Assembly (NCBI GenBank): GCA_001797315.1 | Contig: MGPC01000024.1 | Location: 39,151-103,150 of the forward strand | Direction of reading: 5' to 3' | DNA length: 64,000 bases | From: Curvibacter sp. GWA2_64_110 | Lineage (GTDB): Bacteria; Pseudomonadota; Gammaproteobacteria; Burkholderiales; Burkholderiaceae_C | In this document: in pieces, positions 26,341-35,207 of the stretch | How positions within the stretch are numbered: position 1 is the first letter of the stretch | How the letters are laid out: each line of letters opens with the position of its first letter | The notes under the pieces: generated by a model | The model's database searches: none | Told to the model about the DNA's origin: nothing | The model's input: only the letters and a program-made list of their open reading frames with translations | Made by a program: the position numbers and the translations under genes

Positions 26341-27570
26341 TCAGCGCCCGCTGTACATCCAGCGGCGCGACCAGGGCAGGCCGCGCGCCGGCCGGCCGGC
26401 CTTGCGGCACAGCACCTGGTACAACGACACCTCGTCGTGCTCGAAGGCCCACTGGCAACCGGCCAGGTAGACGCGCCAGATGCGCCAGCGCCTGTCGTCC
26501 ACCATGGTCTTGAGCTTCTCGCCGTTGGCCTCGAAAACCTGACTCCACAGGCCGGTGGTGCGCGCGTAGTGGCGGCGCAGGTTCTCGATATCAAGCGCTT
26601 CCAGGCCACCCTCCTGCATGGTCCTGAGCACGGTGCCGATGTGCGGCAGCTCGCCATGCGGGAAGACGTAGCGGTCGATGAAGCGGCCGCCGCCATGGCT
26701 GGTCTCGCCGTCGTTGGCGTCGGTGGAGGTGATGCCGTGGTTGAGCACCCAGCCGTCGTCGCTCAGCATCTCGTTGATGCGGCTGAAATAGGCCGGCAGG
26801 TGCTGGATGCCGACGTGCTCGAACATGCCGACGCTGGTGATGCGGTCGAACTGGCCCTGCACGTCGCGGTAGTCCTGCAGGCGGATCTCGACCCGGTCCT
26901 GCAAACCGGCCTGGCGCACGCGTTCGGTGGCCAGATCGAACTGCCGCTGCGACAGCGTGACGCCAAGGCAGCGCGCACCGAACTGGCTGGCCGCACGCAT
27001 GACCAGCGCGCCCCAGCCGCAGCCGATGTCGAGCAGGCGCTGGCCCGGCTGCAGCTGCACCTTGGTCAGGATGTGGTCGATCTTCTTGGTCTGTGCTTCG
27101 CTCAGCGTCTCGTTGCCGTTCTCGAAGTAGGCGCACGAGTACACCATGGCCGGGTCGAGCCAGACCTGGTAGAACTCGTTGGACACGTCATAGTGGTACT
27201 GGATGTCCTCGCGGTCGGTGTTCTTGGTGTGCGTGAAGTGGCGCACCATGCGCGACAGCCGGCCTTCGGTCTTGCTGCCGGCTTCGGCCAGCCGGTGCGC
27301 GATGTCGAGGATGTCGTCCACACTACCGGTGACGTCGATCTGGCCTTCCACATAGGCCTCGCCCAGGCTGTCCAGGCTGGGCGACAGCAGCAAGGGGATG
27401 GCGCTGGCCTTGCGCACCTGGATCACCACCCGGGGCTGGCTGAACTCCCCCAGCCGCAGGCCGGAACCGGGTGCCGGGTTGTCACCCCACTGAATCAGGA
27501 CAGGCAAATTGGTTTTCGCCTTGAGCTGCGTCACCCAAGGGCTCAGGACTGCTTCCATGCTCGGCACCAT
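26341..27570 (-). CDS. cfa: Cyclopropane-fatty-acyl-phospholipid synthase family protein
   Basis: A 409-residue SAM-dependent enzyme. It has the CFA core motifs YHYDVSNEFYQVWLDPAMVYSCAYF and the SAM-binding LDIGCGWGALV, then GMFEHVG and YVFPHGELP. It adds a methylene bridge to unsaturated phospholipid acyl chains at the inner membrane. The ATG at 27570 follows GGAGG at seven bases, so earlier in-frame starts are unlikely. Confidence 0.92.
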   Translation of the reverse strand: MVPSMEAVLSPWVTQLKAKTNLPVLIQWGDNPAPGSGLRLGEFSQPRVVIQVRKASAIPLLLSPSLDSLGEAYVEGQIDVTGSVDDILDIAHRLAEAGSKTEGRLSRMVRHFTHTKNTDREDIQYHYDVSNEFYQVWLDPAMVYSCAYFENGNETLSEAQTKKIDHILTKVQLQPGQRLLDIGCGWGALVMRAASQFGARCLGVTLSQRQFDLATERVRQAGLQDRVEIRLQDYRDVQGQFDRITSVGMFEHVGIQHLPAYFSRINEMLSDDGWVLNHGITSTDANDGETSHGGGRFIDRYVFPHGELPHIGTVLRTMQEGGLEALDIENLRRHYARTTGLWSQVFEANGEKLKTMVDDRRWRIWRVYLAGCQWAFEHDEVSLYQVLCRKAGRPARGLPWSRRWMYSGR

Positions 27571-27837
27571 AATGATCCTCCGCAATGTCAACGTCATGTA
27601 CAGGCCCATCCCCTGGGTCTGCATCCCGAAACGAAATCATTATTCGAGCCATGGCCGGCTCGTAGCTTTGATAGTGTCTATGAGAGCGATAGGCTTTTGC
27701 AAGCCCTTTCGCCATGACTTATATTTGGCGCTTGGTCCCGGCGCAGGCCTGTGGTCTGCGCGCGTCTCCCCGGATCGGGCGGGGAACTTGTAACGGCTCT
27801 CCTCACTCCCACCTGCTTCACACACGCCTTGCCTCCC

Positions 27838-30003
27838 ATGACCGTGCCGTTCCGTTTTTTGCAGATCGCTCTTTTTTTCATAGCATCTGCCGCAGCCTCC
27901 ATAGGCGCCAATGCCCAGATTGCCTCGCAAAAAACCGTGGTCACCACCGACCAGGTGCGCGCCGAACTGATGGCCCATGCGCCCCAGGGCGTGACGCCGG
28001 GCCAGCCGGTCTGGGTCGGGCTGCAGATCAAACACCAGCCCGAATGGCACACCTACTGGAAGAACTCCGGCGACTCCGGCCTGCCGACGCAACTGGAATG
28101 GACGCTGCCGCCCGGCGTGCTGGCCGGCGACACCGCCTGGCCGCTGCCGAAGAAGATCTCGCTCGGCAAGCTGGTCAATTACGGCTACGAGGGCACGTTG
28201 CTGCTGCCGGTGCCTCTGACCATCACGCCCGACTTCAAGCCCTCGTTGCTGAACCCGGAGCTGACGGTCAAGCTCAAGGCCAGCTGGCTGGTCTGCCGCA
28301 AGGAGTGCATTCCGGAAGAAGGCGAGTTCACGCTCAACATCCCGGTCAAGGGCTCAACGGCCCTGAACAGCGCCGCCTTCGATGCTGCGCTGGCGGCGCA
28401 ACCCCAGCCGCTGGCGGCCACGAAAGACAGCCGCCTCACCATCGACGGCTCAACGCTGAAACTGCAGCTGGCCGGCCTGCCAGCCCAGCTGCAGGGCCAG
28501 ACGCTCGAAGCCTTTCCTGAAACACCTGAAGTCATCAACCCCTCGGCGCCGTGGCAACAGGCCTGGCAGGGTGCGGTCTGGACCGCCACCCTGCCGCTGG
28601 CGGACGCGCGCAGTGCCAGCCCGGCACTGTTGCCGCTGGTATTGACGCACAAGGGCCAGGGCTGGCGCATCGAGCTGCCGGTGAGCGGCGAGTGGCCCAA
28701 GGCCACCGCACCGGCCACACTCTCGCCGGCGCTGCAGGCCGCCTTGGATATCAATGCACAAGCCAATGCGCAAGGCGCAGCGACCGCCAGCACCGCCGTG
28801 TCGACCTCCTTCCTCGCCGCCCTGCTCGGTGCCCTGCTCGGCGGCCTCATCCTCAACCTCATGCCCTGCGTCTTTCCGGTGCTGGCCATCAAGGTGCTGA
28901 GCTTCACGCGCCATGCCGACGACCACCGCGGCCACCGCGTCAGCGGCCTGGCCTACACCGCCGGCGTGGTGCTGAGCTTCGTGCTGCTGGGCCTGCTGCT
29001 GCTGGGCCTGCGCGCCGCCGGCGAGAGCCTGGGCTGGGGCTTCCAGTTGCAGAACCCGGGTGTGGTGGCCGCCCTCGCCGCCCTGTTCACCCTGATCGGC
29101 CTCAACCTGGCCGGCGTGTTCGAGTTCGGCCAGTTCGCCCCCTCTTCGCTGGCGGCCTTCCAGGCGCGCCACCCGGTGGTCGACGCCTTCCTCACTGGCG
29201 TGCTGGCGGTGGCGGTGGCTTCACCCTGCACCGCGCCCTTCATGGGTGCCTCGCTTGGCCTGGCGGTGGCCCTGCCGGCCGTGCAGGCACTGCTGATCTT
29301 TGCCGCCATCGGCCTCGGTCTGGCGCTGCCCTACCTGGCGGCCAGCTTCGTGCCGGCCTTTGCCCGCGCCCTGCCCAAGCCCGGCGCCTGGATGGATGCC
29401 TTGCGCAAACTGCTGGCCTTCCCGATGTTCGGCACCGTGGCCTGGCTGGTCTGGGTGCTGGGACACCAGAGCGGCGTCGATGGCGCCGGCGCCCTGCTGG
29501 CGCTGCTGGTGGTCTTCAGCGCCGTGATCTGGTCGCTCACGCTCACCGGCCGAAGCCGCCTCATGATTGCTACTATTTTGATAGCTGCAGGCGCATGGTT
29601 GGCTTGGGCTATCGGCCCCTTTGTCTTGAAAAATCAGGCAACTGCAGAAGCCCCGGCAGCCGACGCGCGCTGGCAGGCCTGGGCTCCGGGCCAGGTTGAG
29701 CAGCTGCTGGCGGCCAAGCAGACCGTGTTCGTCGACTTCACCGCTGCCTGGTGCGTGACCTGCCAGTACAACAAGCAGACCACGCTGGCCGATGCCACCG
29801 TGCTGACCGAGCTGGAGGAGAAGAAGGTGGTGCTGCTGCGCGCCGACTGGACACGGCGCGACCCGGCCATCACCGCCGCGCTGGCACAGCTCGGGCGCAA
29901 CGGCGTACCGGTTTATGTGTTCTACAAACAGGGCATGGCGCCAATCGTGCTGTCGGAAATCCTGAGCGTGCAGGAAGTGCGCGCGGCCCTGGCACAGCTG
30001 TGA
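27838..30003 (+). CDS. dsbD: Thiol:disulfide interchange protein, DsbD/ScsB type
   Basis: A 721-residue membrane protein. A signal peptide (MTVPFRFLQIALFFIASAAA) leads to a periplasmic N-terminal domain with a cysteine pair in CRKEC (about residue 155). The transmembrane core holds the two conserved cysteines in LMPCVFPVLA and VASPCTAPFMG, and the C-terminal periplasmic thioredoxin domain has AAWCVTCQYNK. Electrons pass from cytoplasmic thioredoxin to periplasmic substrates. The last transmembrane region (MIATILIAAGAW) is partly encoded by a dispersed AT-rich repeat (29566-29589). Confidence 0.92.
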   Translation: MTVPFRFLQIALFFIASAAASIGANAQIASQKTVVTTDQVRAELMAHAPQGVTPGQPVWVGLQIKHQPEWHTYWKNSGDSGLPTQLEWTLPPGVLAGDTAWPLPKKISLGKLVNYGYEGTLLLPVPLTITPDFKPSLLNPELTVKLKASWLVCRKECIPEEGEFTLNIPVKGSTALNSAAFDAALAAQPQPLAATKDSRLTIDGSTLKLQLAGLPAQLQGQTLEAFPETPEVINPSAPWQQAWQGAVWTATLPLADARSASPALLPLVLTHKGQGWRIELPVSGEWPKATAPATLSPALQAALDINAQANAQGAATASTAVSTSFLAALLGALLGGLILNLMPCVFPVLAIKVLSFTRHADDHRGHRVSGLAYTAGVVLSFVLLGLLLLGLRAAGESLGWGFQLQNPGVVAALAALFTLIGLNLAGVFEFGQFAPSSLAAFQARHPVVDAFLTGVLAVAVASPCTAPFMGASLGLAVALPAVQALLIFAAIGLGLALPYLAASFVPAFARALPKPGAWMDALRKLLAFPMFGTVAWLVWVLGHQSGVDGAGALLALLVVFSAVIWSLTLTGRSRLMIATILIAAGAWLAWAIGPFVLKNQATAEAPAADARWQAWAPGQVEQLLAAKQTVFVDFTAAWCVTCQYNKQTTLADATVLTELEEKKVVLLRADWTRRDPAITAALAQLGRNGVPVYVFYKQGMAPIVLSEILSVQEVRAALAQL
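29566..29589. repeat. AT-rich dispersed repeat inside dsbD
   Basis: The core TTGCTACTATTTTGATAGCT matches the copies at 10845 and 42874. In frame it encodes IATILIAA within a transmembrane helix of the DsbD-type protein. Confidence 0.6.
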
Positions 30004-30019
30004 GCATGACCGCGTGATC

Positions 30020-30436
30020 ATGGACCAGACCGAGGCGATCCACACCATCCTCGACCGCTGCCGCACCGTGGCCGTGGTCGGCCTGTCGCCCAAACCGCAC
30101 CGCGACAGCTACCAGGTGGCGCGCTACATGCAGGCGCACGGCTGGCGCATCGTGCCGGTCAATCCGAATGCCAGCGGCGAGATCCTGGGCGAGAAGGTCT
30201 ACCCCAGCCTGAGCGAAGCGGCACAACACGAACGCATCGAACTGGTGAACTGCTTTCGCAACAGCGCCGACATCCCGCCCATCGTCGACGAGGCGATTGC
30301 CATCGGCGCCCAGGCGGTGTGGATGCAACTGGGCGTGGAACACGCGGCCGCGGCCGACAAGGCGCGCGCCGCCGGCCTAGCGGTAGTGCAGAATCGCTGC
30401 TTGAAGATCGACCACGCCGCCCGCGACCGGGCATGA
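30020..30436 (+). CDS. CoA-binding domain protein
   Basis: A 138-residue single Rossmann-like CoA-binding domain (YccU-like). Landmarks are VAVVGLSPKPHRDSYQVARYMQ, IVPVNPNASGEILGEKVYPSL, NCFRNSADIPPIVDEAI and VWMQLGVEH. The family binds coenzyme A but its role is not settled. The ATG at 30020 was preferred; a GTG two codons earlier is possible. It follows dsbD by 16 bases. Confidence 0.88.
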   Translation: MDQTEAIHTILDRCRTVAVVGLSPKPHRDSYQVARYMQAHGWRIVPVNPNASGEILGEKVYPSLSEAAQHERIELVNCFRNSADIPPIVDEAIAIGAQAVWMQLGVEHAAAADKARAAGLAVVQNRCLKIDHAARDRA

Positions 30437-30446
30437 GTACAAACAT

Positions 30447-30818
30447 ATGAGCGAGACTGCCCCCGCGGCCGACACGGCCGACCACCCCGAGACCGTCGAG
30501 GTCTCGCACCAGGAATTCCGCACCGGTCTGCCGGCCGGGCGCTTTCGCGTCATCGTCAATCCGGAGCGGGCGCGCAAGTACGTCAAGCACCGCCTGATGC
30601 TGACCGCGCTGGTCCTGCCCATCATCGGCACCGGCATCGGCATGGCCTATTTCGGCTACCCGTGGATCGGACTCGGCCTGGTGCTGCTCGGGATCGCTGC
30701 GCACCGGCTCGTCGCCCACCAGGCCCCCAAGATCCTGCTGCACATGGCCAGCCAGGACGCCCGCATCTATTACGAGGCGATCAACTTCGAGATCCTGGAA
30801 GTGCGCCTGGCCCGGTAA
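30447..30818 (+). CDS. Small membrane protein of unknown function
   Basis: A 123-residue protein with a charged N-terminus and two hydrophobic helices (about 52-66 and 70-90: [38 protein letters not shown]). I do not recognise the family. It follows the CoA-binding gene by 10 bases and is probably co-transcribed with it. Confidence 0.75.
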   Translation: MSETAPAADTADHPETVEVSHQEFRTGLPAGRFRVIVNPERARKYVKHRLMLTALVLPIIGTGIGMAYFGYPWIGLGLVLLGIAAHRLVAHQAPKILLHMASQDARIYYEAINFEILEVRLAR

Positions 30819-30827
30819 GGTCAGCCG

Positions 30828-30900
30828 CCGGGCCGCCCCAAGGCGACGAGCGCCCCCTTGGGGGGGCAGCGAACGACACGAAGTGCGAACGCGTGGGGGC
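30828..30900. repeat. GC-rich dispersed repeat upstream of hemE
   Basis: The second copy of the repeat found at 13777-13844, with the same hairpin centre (CCCCCTTGGGGGGG). It fills most of the gap between the small membrane protein gene and hemE and ends 27 bases before the hemE start, so it would lie in the hemE leader or promoter. Confidence 0.75.
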
Positions 30901-30927
30901 TCCGGTGCACCTGCGACAATCGGGGGT

Positions 30928-32034
30928 ATGAGTTCTACCCCCAGCTTCGCCCCCCTGCGCAACGACACTTTTCTGCGCGCCTGCCTGCGCCAGGCCACCG
31001 ACCACACCCCCGTCTGGCTGATGCGCCAGGCCGGCCGCTACCTGCCCGAGTACTGCGCCACGCGCGCCAAGGCCGGCAGCTTCATGGGCCTGGCCACCAA
31101 CGTGGACTACGCCACCGAAGTCACGCTGCAGCCGCTGGAGCGCTACCCGCTGGACGCCGCCATCCTGTTCAGCGACATCCTGACCGTGCCCGATGCCATG
31201 GGCCTGGGCCTGTCCTTCGCCCAGGGCGAAGGCCCGCGTTTTGCCACCGCCGTGCGCGACGAGGCCGCCGTGGCCAAGCTGGCCGTGCCGGACATGGACA
31301 AGCTGCGTTATGTGTTCGATGCCGTGACCTCGATCCGCAAGGCACTGGATGGCCGCGTGCCGCTGATCGGCTTCTCCGGCAGCCCCTGGACGCTGGCCTG
31401 CTACATGGTGGAAGGCGCCGGCTCGGACGACTACCGCCTGGTCAAGACCATGCTGTACAGCCGCCCGGACCTGATGCACAAGATCCTGCAGGTCAACGCC
31501 GATGCCGTGGCAACTTATCTGAATACACAGATCGATGCCGGCGCCCAGGCAGTGATGATTTTCGACAGCTGGGGCGGCGTGCTGGCCGACGGCGCCTTCC
31601 AGCAGTTCAGCCTGGCCTACACGGCCCGCGTGCTGGCACAACTCAAGCACACCGGCGTGGACGGCCAGGTAGTACCCCGCATCGTCTTCACCAAGGGCGG
31701 CGGCCTGTGGCTGGAAGAGATGGGCCAGCTCGACTGCGACGTCCTCGGTCTGGACTGGACCGTGAACCTGGGCAAGGCACGCGCCTTGGTCGGCGCCCAC
31801 AAGGCACTGCAGGGCAATATCGATCCGAATGTGCTGTTCGCGCCGCCGGCCGCGATTGAAGCCGAGGTGAAAAAGGTGCTGGAGAGCTTCGGCGCGCCGC
31901 ACCGCGACCCGGCCACTCAGGGCCCGACGCACATCTTCAACCTCGGCCACGGCATCAGCCAGTACACGCCGCCCGAGCATGTGGCGGCCTTGGTGCAAGC
32001 CGTGCACGAACACTCCCGGAAGATGCGGAAATAG
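30928..32034 (+). CDS. hemE: Uroporphyrinogen decarboxylase
   Basis: A 368-residue haem-pathway enzyme. It has the N-terminal signature [15 protein letters not shown] and the active-site segments [12 protein letters not shown] and [16 protein letters not shown]. It removes four carboxyl groups from uroporphyrinogen III to make coproporphyrinogen III. The start ATG follows GGGGG and the GC-rich repeat. Confidence 0.96.
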   Translation: MSSTPSFAPLRNDTFLRACLRQATDHTPVWLMRQAGRYLPEYCATRAKAGSFMGLATNVDYATEVTLQPLERYPLDAAILFSDILTVPDAMGLGLSFAQGEGPRFATAVRDEAAVAKLAVPDMDKLRYVFDAVTSIRKALDGRVPLIGFSGSPWTLACYMVEGAGSDDYRLVKTMLYSRPDLMHKILQVNADAVATYLNTQIDAGAQAVMIFDSWGGVLADGAFQQFSLAYTARVLAQLKHTGVDGQVVPRIVFTKGGGLWLEEMGQLDCDVLGLDWTVNLGKARALVGAHKALQGNIDPNVLFAPPAAIEAEVKKVLESFGAPHRDPATQGPTHIFNLGHGISQYTPPEHVAALVQAVHEHSRKMRK

Positions 32035-32376
32035 TGGTTTTCCCCAGGTCTGGTGCGCCCCAGAACAGGTTGGTGAATCCTGACTTATGCACAAAACTTG
32101 TGCTGCGGTGCAGAAACAATCCCCCAAATGGGGGATGCCCGCTATCAAAGCGATAGCGAATCTAAGTGATTGATTTACAAGGATTTTGTGCTTTGCTTTT
32201 TTTCTGGGCATTCCAGAAAAAGCCTTGATTTTCAAGGCTTCGCCCGTGGCCAGAACACAATATCAACAAAGTTATCCACAGAAACTTTGAATGCTTTACA
32301 AAACCATTACAGATCAAGCACTTAGCCGCACTTTCGGAAGTCAACTTCAAGAATTCACCCCAACCCCGGCTTTCCC
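32035..32376. promoter_or_regulatory. AT-rich intergenic region with DnaA boxes and hairpins before priA
   Basis: No gene is seen in these 342 bases. They contain a perfect DnaA box TTATCCACA (32272-32280), a near-match TTATGCACA (32085-32093) and several perfect inverted repeats: ATCCCCC/GGGGGAT (32119-32136), TTTTTCTGG/CCAGAAAAA (32199-32221) and AAGCCTTGA/TCAAGGCTT (32220-32240). The region is notably AT-richer than its surroundings. It probably holds the hemE terminator and the priA promoter; the DnaA boxes suggest DnaA control of priA. Confidence 0.6.
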
Positions 32377-34521
32377 ATGACACACTGGCTTTCGGTTCTG
32401 GTCCAGACCCCGGCACACAGCCAGGTCGCCGGACCGCTGAGCTACCGAAGTGAGCTGGCACTTGCAGCCGGTACCCTGGTGCGCATCCCCTTCGGCAAGC
32501 GCGAGACCCTGGGGGTGGTGTGGGACCCACCGGCTGCCGGTGAGGCGCCCCCCTTCGATGCCGACAAGACCCGCCCGATCACCGCGGCGCTGGACAGCCT
32601 GGCCCCCTTGACGGATGCCTGGCGCCAGCTGGTCGGTTTTGCCGCCGGCTACTACCAGCGCTCGCTGGGCGAGGTGGCGCTGGCTGCCCTGCCGCCGCAG
32701 TTGCGCGAACTCAGCGCCGAGCAGCTGGCACGCCGGCTCAAGCGCCAGGCCAAGGCAGTCCCGGCCGCCCCCCCACCTACCAGCCAGGCCAGCCCCCCAC
32801 TGACGTTGACACTCGAGCAAACGGACGTCATCGCGCAGATCGACACGCAAGCCGGGCCCTTCCTGCTGTTCGGCGCCACCGGCAGCGGCAAGACCGAGGT
32901 CTACCTGCGCTGCGTGCAAGCTTTGCTGGAAAGGGATCCGCAGGCGCAGGCCCTGGTGATGGTGCCCGAGATCAACCTCACGCCGCAGCTGGAGGCGCGT
33001 TTCATCGAACGCTTCGGCCCGCTGTACGGCGAGCAGGCGGTGGTGTCGCTGCACAGCGGCATGACCAACCCGCAGCGCCTGGCCAGCTGGCTGGCCGCCC
33101 ACAGCGGCACGGCGCGCATCGTGCTGGGCACGCGCATGGCGGTGTTCGCCTCGCTGCCGAAACTGCGACTGATCGTGGTCGACGAGGAGCACGACCCGAG
33201 CTACAAGCAACAGGAAGGGGCGCGCTATTCGGCGCGCGACCTGGCGGTCTACCGCGGCCGGCTTGACGGCGCCAAGGTCATCCTCGGCTCGGCCACGCCC
33301 TCGCTGGAAAGCTGGCACCACAGCCGGCCGGCCAGCGAGGGAGGGCGCTACCTGCGCCTGCACATGCCCAGCCGGGTGGGCGGCAACCGTGAGCCCGCCG
33401 TCACCGCCGATGGCCGCCACAATCCGGCCAGCGGCCTGCCGCTGGTGCGGCGCGTCGACATGAACCACCAGCCCAAGCACGCGGTGTTCTCTCCGCCGCT
33501 GGTGGAAGCGATCAAGGCCCGCATCGCGCGCGGCGAACAGAGCATGATGTTCCTGAACCGGCGCGGTTATTCGCCGGTGCTGCATTGCACGGACTGCGAC
33601 TGGAAGAGCGAGTGCCCCAACTGCAGCGCCTTTCGCGTCTTCCACAAGATCGATCGCACCTTGCGCTGCCACCATTGCGGCTTCACCGAGCGCGTGCCGC
33701 GTGTCTGCCCGGCCTGCGGCAACCCGGATATCCGCCCCATGGGTCGCGGCACCGAGCGGCTGGAAGAACATCTGGCCGAACTGCTGGGTGATGTGAAGCG
33801 CCCGGATGGTGGCGCCGTGCGCATCGTGCGCATCGACGCCGACACCACCAGGCTCAAGGGCGAACTGGAATCGCAGCTGGCCCAGGTGCATGCGGGCGAG
33901 GTCGACGTGCTGATCGGCACGCAGATGATTGCCAAGGGTCACGACTTTCGCCGCATCACGCTGGTGGCCGCCGTCAATGCCGACAGCGCGCTGTTCTCCA
34001 GCGACTTCCGGGCGCCGGAGCGCCTGTTCAGCCTGTTGATGCAGGCGGCAGGACGCGCCGGGCGCGACGCCGGCATCAGTGGTGATAGCGAGATGTGGGT
34101 GCAGACTTTCCACCCGGCGCACCCGCTGTTCGAAGCGCTGAAGCAACACGATTACCCGGCCTTTGCCGCCCAGCAGCTGCAGGAACGCGAACAGGCCGGC
34201 TTGCCGCCGTTCAGCTTTCAGGCCCTGGTGCGCGCCGAGGCGCGCACGCAGGAAACGGCGCAGGGCTTTTTGCAAGCGGCCAGCGCTGCCGCCGCTGAAC
34301 TGGCCGAAACGCAGCACGTCACGCTTTACCCCGCCGTGCCCATGAGCGTGCAACGCGTGGCCAATGTGGAACGCGCGCAGATGCTGATCGAAAGTCCGTC
34401 ACGCGCAGCGCTGCAGCGCTTCCTGGCGGCCTGGCACGACACCCTGCACGCCGTGCGCCAAGGGCCCGAGGGCAAGGGGCTGATCCGCTGGGCGGTGGAC
34501 GTCGACCCCCTGACGATCTAA
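32377..34521 (+). CDS. priA: Primosomal protein N' (PriA helicase)
   Basis: A 714-residue replication-restart helicase. Walker A GATGSGKTEVY and the DEEH box VVDEEHDPSYKQQ are intact, as are the paired zinc-binding cysteines (CTDCDWKSECPNC, LRCHHCGF, RVCPACGNPD). The N-terminal part is the DNA-binding domain. PriA reloads the replisome at stalled forks. Confidence 0.96.
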   Translation: MTHWLSVLVQTPAHSQVAGPLSYRSELALAAGTLVRIPFGKRETLGVVWDPPAAGEAPPFDADKTRPITAALDSLAPLTDAWRQLVGFAAGYYQRSLGEVALAALPPQLRELSAEQLARRLKRQAKAVPAAPPPTSQASPPLTLTLEQTDVIAQIDTQAGPFLLFGATGSGKTEVYLRCVQALLERDPQAQALVMVPEINLTPQLEARFIERFGPLYGEQAVVSLHSGMTNPQRLASWLAAHSGTARIVLGTRMAVFASLPKLRLIVVDEEHDPSYKQQEGARYSARDLAVYRGRLDGAKVILGSATPSLESWHHSRPASEGGRYLRLHMPSRVGGNREPAVTADGRHNPASGLPLVRRVDMNHQPKHAVFSPPLVEAIKARIARGEQSMMFLNRRGYSPVLHCTDCDWKSECPNCSAFRVFHKIDRTLRCHHCGFTERVPRVCPACGNPDIRPMGRGTERLEEHLAELLGDVKRPDGGAVRIVRIDADTTRLKGELESQLAQVHAGEVDVLIGTQMIAKGHDFRRITLVAAVNADSALFSSDFRAPERLFSLLMQAAGRAGRDAGISGDSEMWVQTFHPAHPLFEALKQHDYPAFAAQQLQEREQAGLPPFSFQALVRAEARTQETAQGFLQAASAAAAELAETQHVTLYPAVPMSVQRVANVERAQMLIESPSRAALQRFLAAWHDTLHAVRQGPEGKGLIRWAVDVDPLTI

Positions 34522-34534
34522 TCCGAGGCCAGTT

Positions 34535-34605
34535 ATTACCCGGATGAAATTGCGTAATTATTTATACCCGGGTATAATTTGGTTTTTCAATTTCATCCGG
34601 GTAAT
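34535..34605 (+). promoter_or_regulatory. Symmetric operator and promoter of the DUF2239-MATE operon
   Basis: ATTACCCGGATGAAATTG (34535-34552) and its exact reverse complement (34588-34605) flank a central palindrome TTATACCCGGGTATAA (34562-34577). A good promoter lies within: TTGCGT (34550-34555), 17 bases, TATAAT (34573-34578). All three elements contain a CCCGG/CCGGG core. The right arm ends two bases before the start codon, so any bound protein would shut off transcription, and the folded RNA could also affect translation. Confidence 0.75.
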
Positions 34606-34607
34606 TT

Positions 34608-35207
34608 ATGGATTGGCTTCACACACCGTGCACCGCCTTTGAGGGCAGTCGCTGCATCGCCACAGGCGAGCTCAAGGACGTGGCCCCGCTTGCCAAAGCC
34701 GCGCTGGACCGCCGTGCCGGCGACAACAACCCGCCCCCCGTGCTGGTCTTCAACGACGCCACCAGCGAGACGATCGAACTGGACTGGCGCGGTTCGGCGC
34801 AAGACTTTGCAGCCCGGCTGGGCGTGCCTGCCACACCCCACCAGCCCAGCCCCGAGGCCACTCGCGGCCCCGGTCGCCCCAAACTCGGCGTCGTGGCGCG
34901 GGAAGTGACCTTGCTGCCGCGGCATTGGGAGTGGCTGGGCCTGCAGCCCGGTGGCGCCTCGGTGGCGCTGCGCAAGTTGGTGGAGGCGGCCCGCCTCTCC
35001 TCCGAAGGGAAGGACCGCGCCCGACAGAGCCGGGAGGTGGGCTACAAATTCATGGCCACCATGGCCGGGCATGAAGCGGGCTTCGAGGAAGCCAGCCGCG
35101 CCCTGTTTGCCGGCGACCAGGCCGGCCTGGAAGCCCGCATTGCCGCCTGGCCGGTGGATGTGCAAACGCACCTGAAAAAACTGCTGACCGAGGCCTTTCA
35201 AGCATGA
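34608..35207 (+). CDS. DUF2239 family protein, possible ribbon-helix-helix regulator
   Basis: A 199-residue member of DUF2239, a family without known function. The segment GRPKLGVVAREVTLLPRHWEW followed by LQPGGASVALRKLVEAAR (about 90-125) resembles a strand-helix-helix DNA-binding fold. The protein starts two bases after a highly symmetric operator and overlaps the MATE transporter gene by four bases. The simplest reading is an autoregulating repressor of the efflux gene, but this is inferred. No Shine-Dalgarno is obvious. Confidence 0.8.
   Translation: MDWLHTPCTAFEGSRCIATGELKDVAPLAKAALDRRAGDNNPPPVLVFNDATSETIELDWRGSAQDFAARLGVPATPHQPSPEATRGPGRPKLGVVAREVTLLPRHWEWLGLQPGGASVALRKLVEAARLSSEGKDRARQSREVGYKFMATMAGHEAGFEEASRALFAGDQAGLEARIAAWPVDVQTHLKKLLTEAFQA

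Noticed and set aside
24776..26470. Long plus-strand frame opposite the radical SAM gene
   Set aside because: Shadow frame; the minus strand carries the intact CxxxCxxC enzyme.
32035..32376. Chromosomal replication origin
   Set aside because: Only two DnaA-like boxes, and no dnaA, dnaN, gidA or rpmH nearby.
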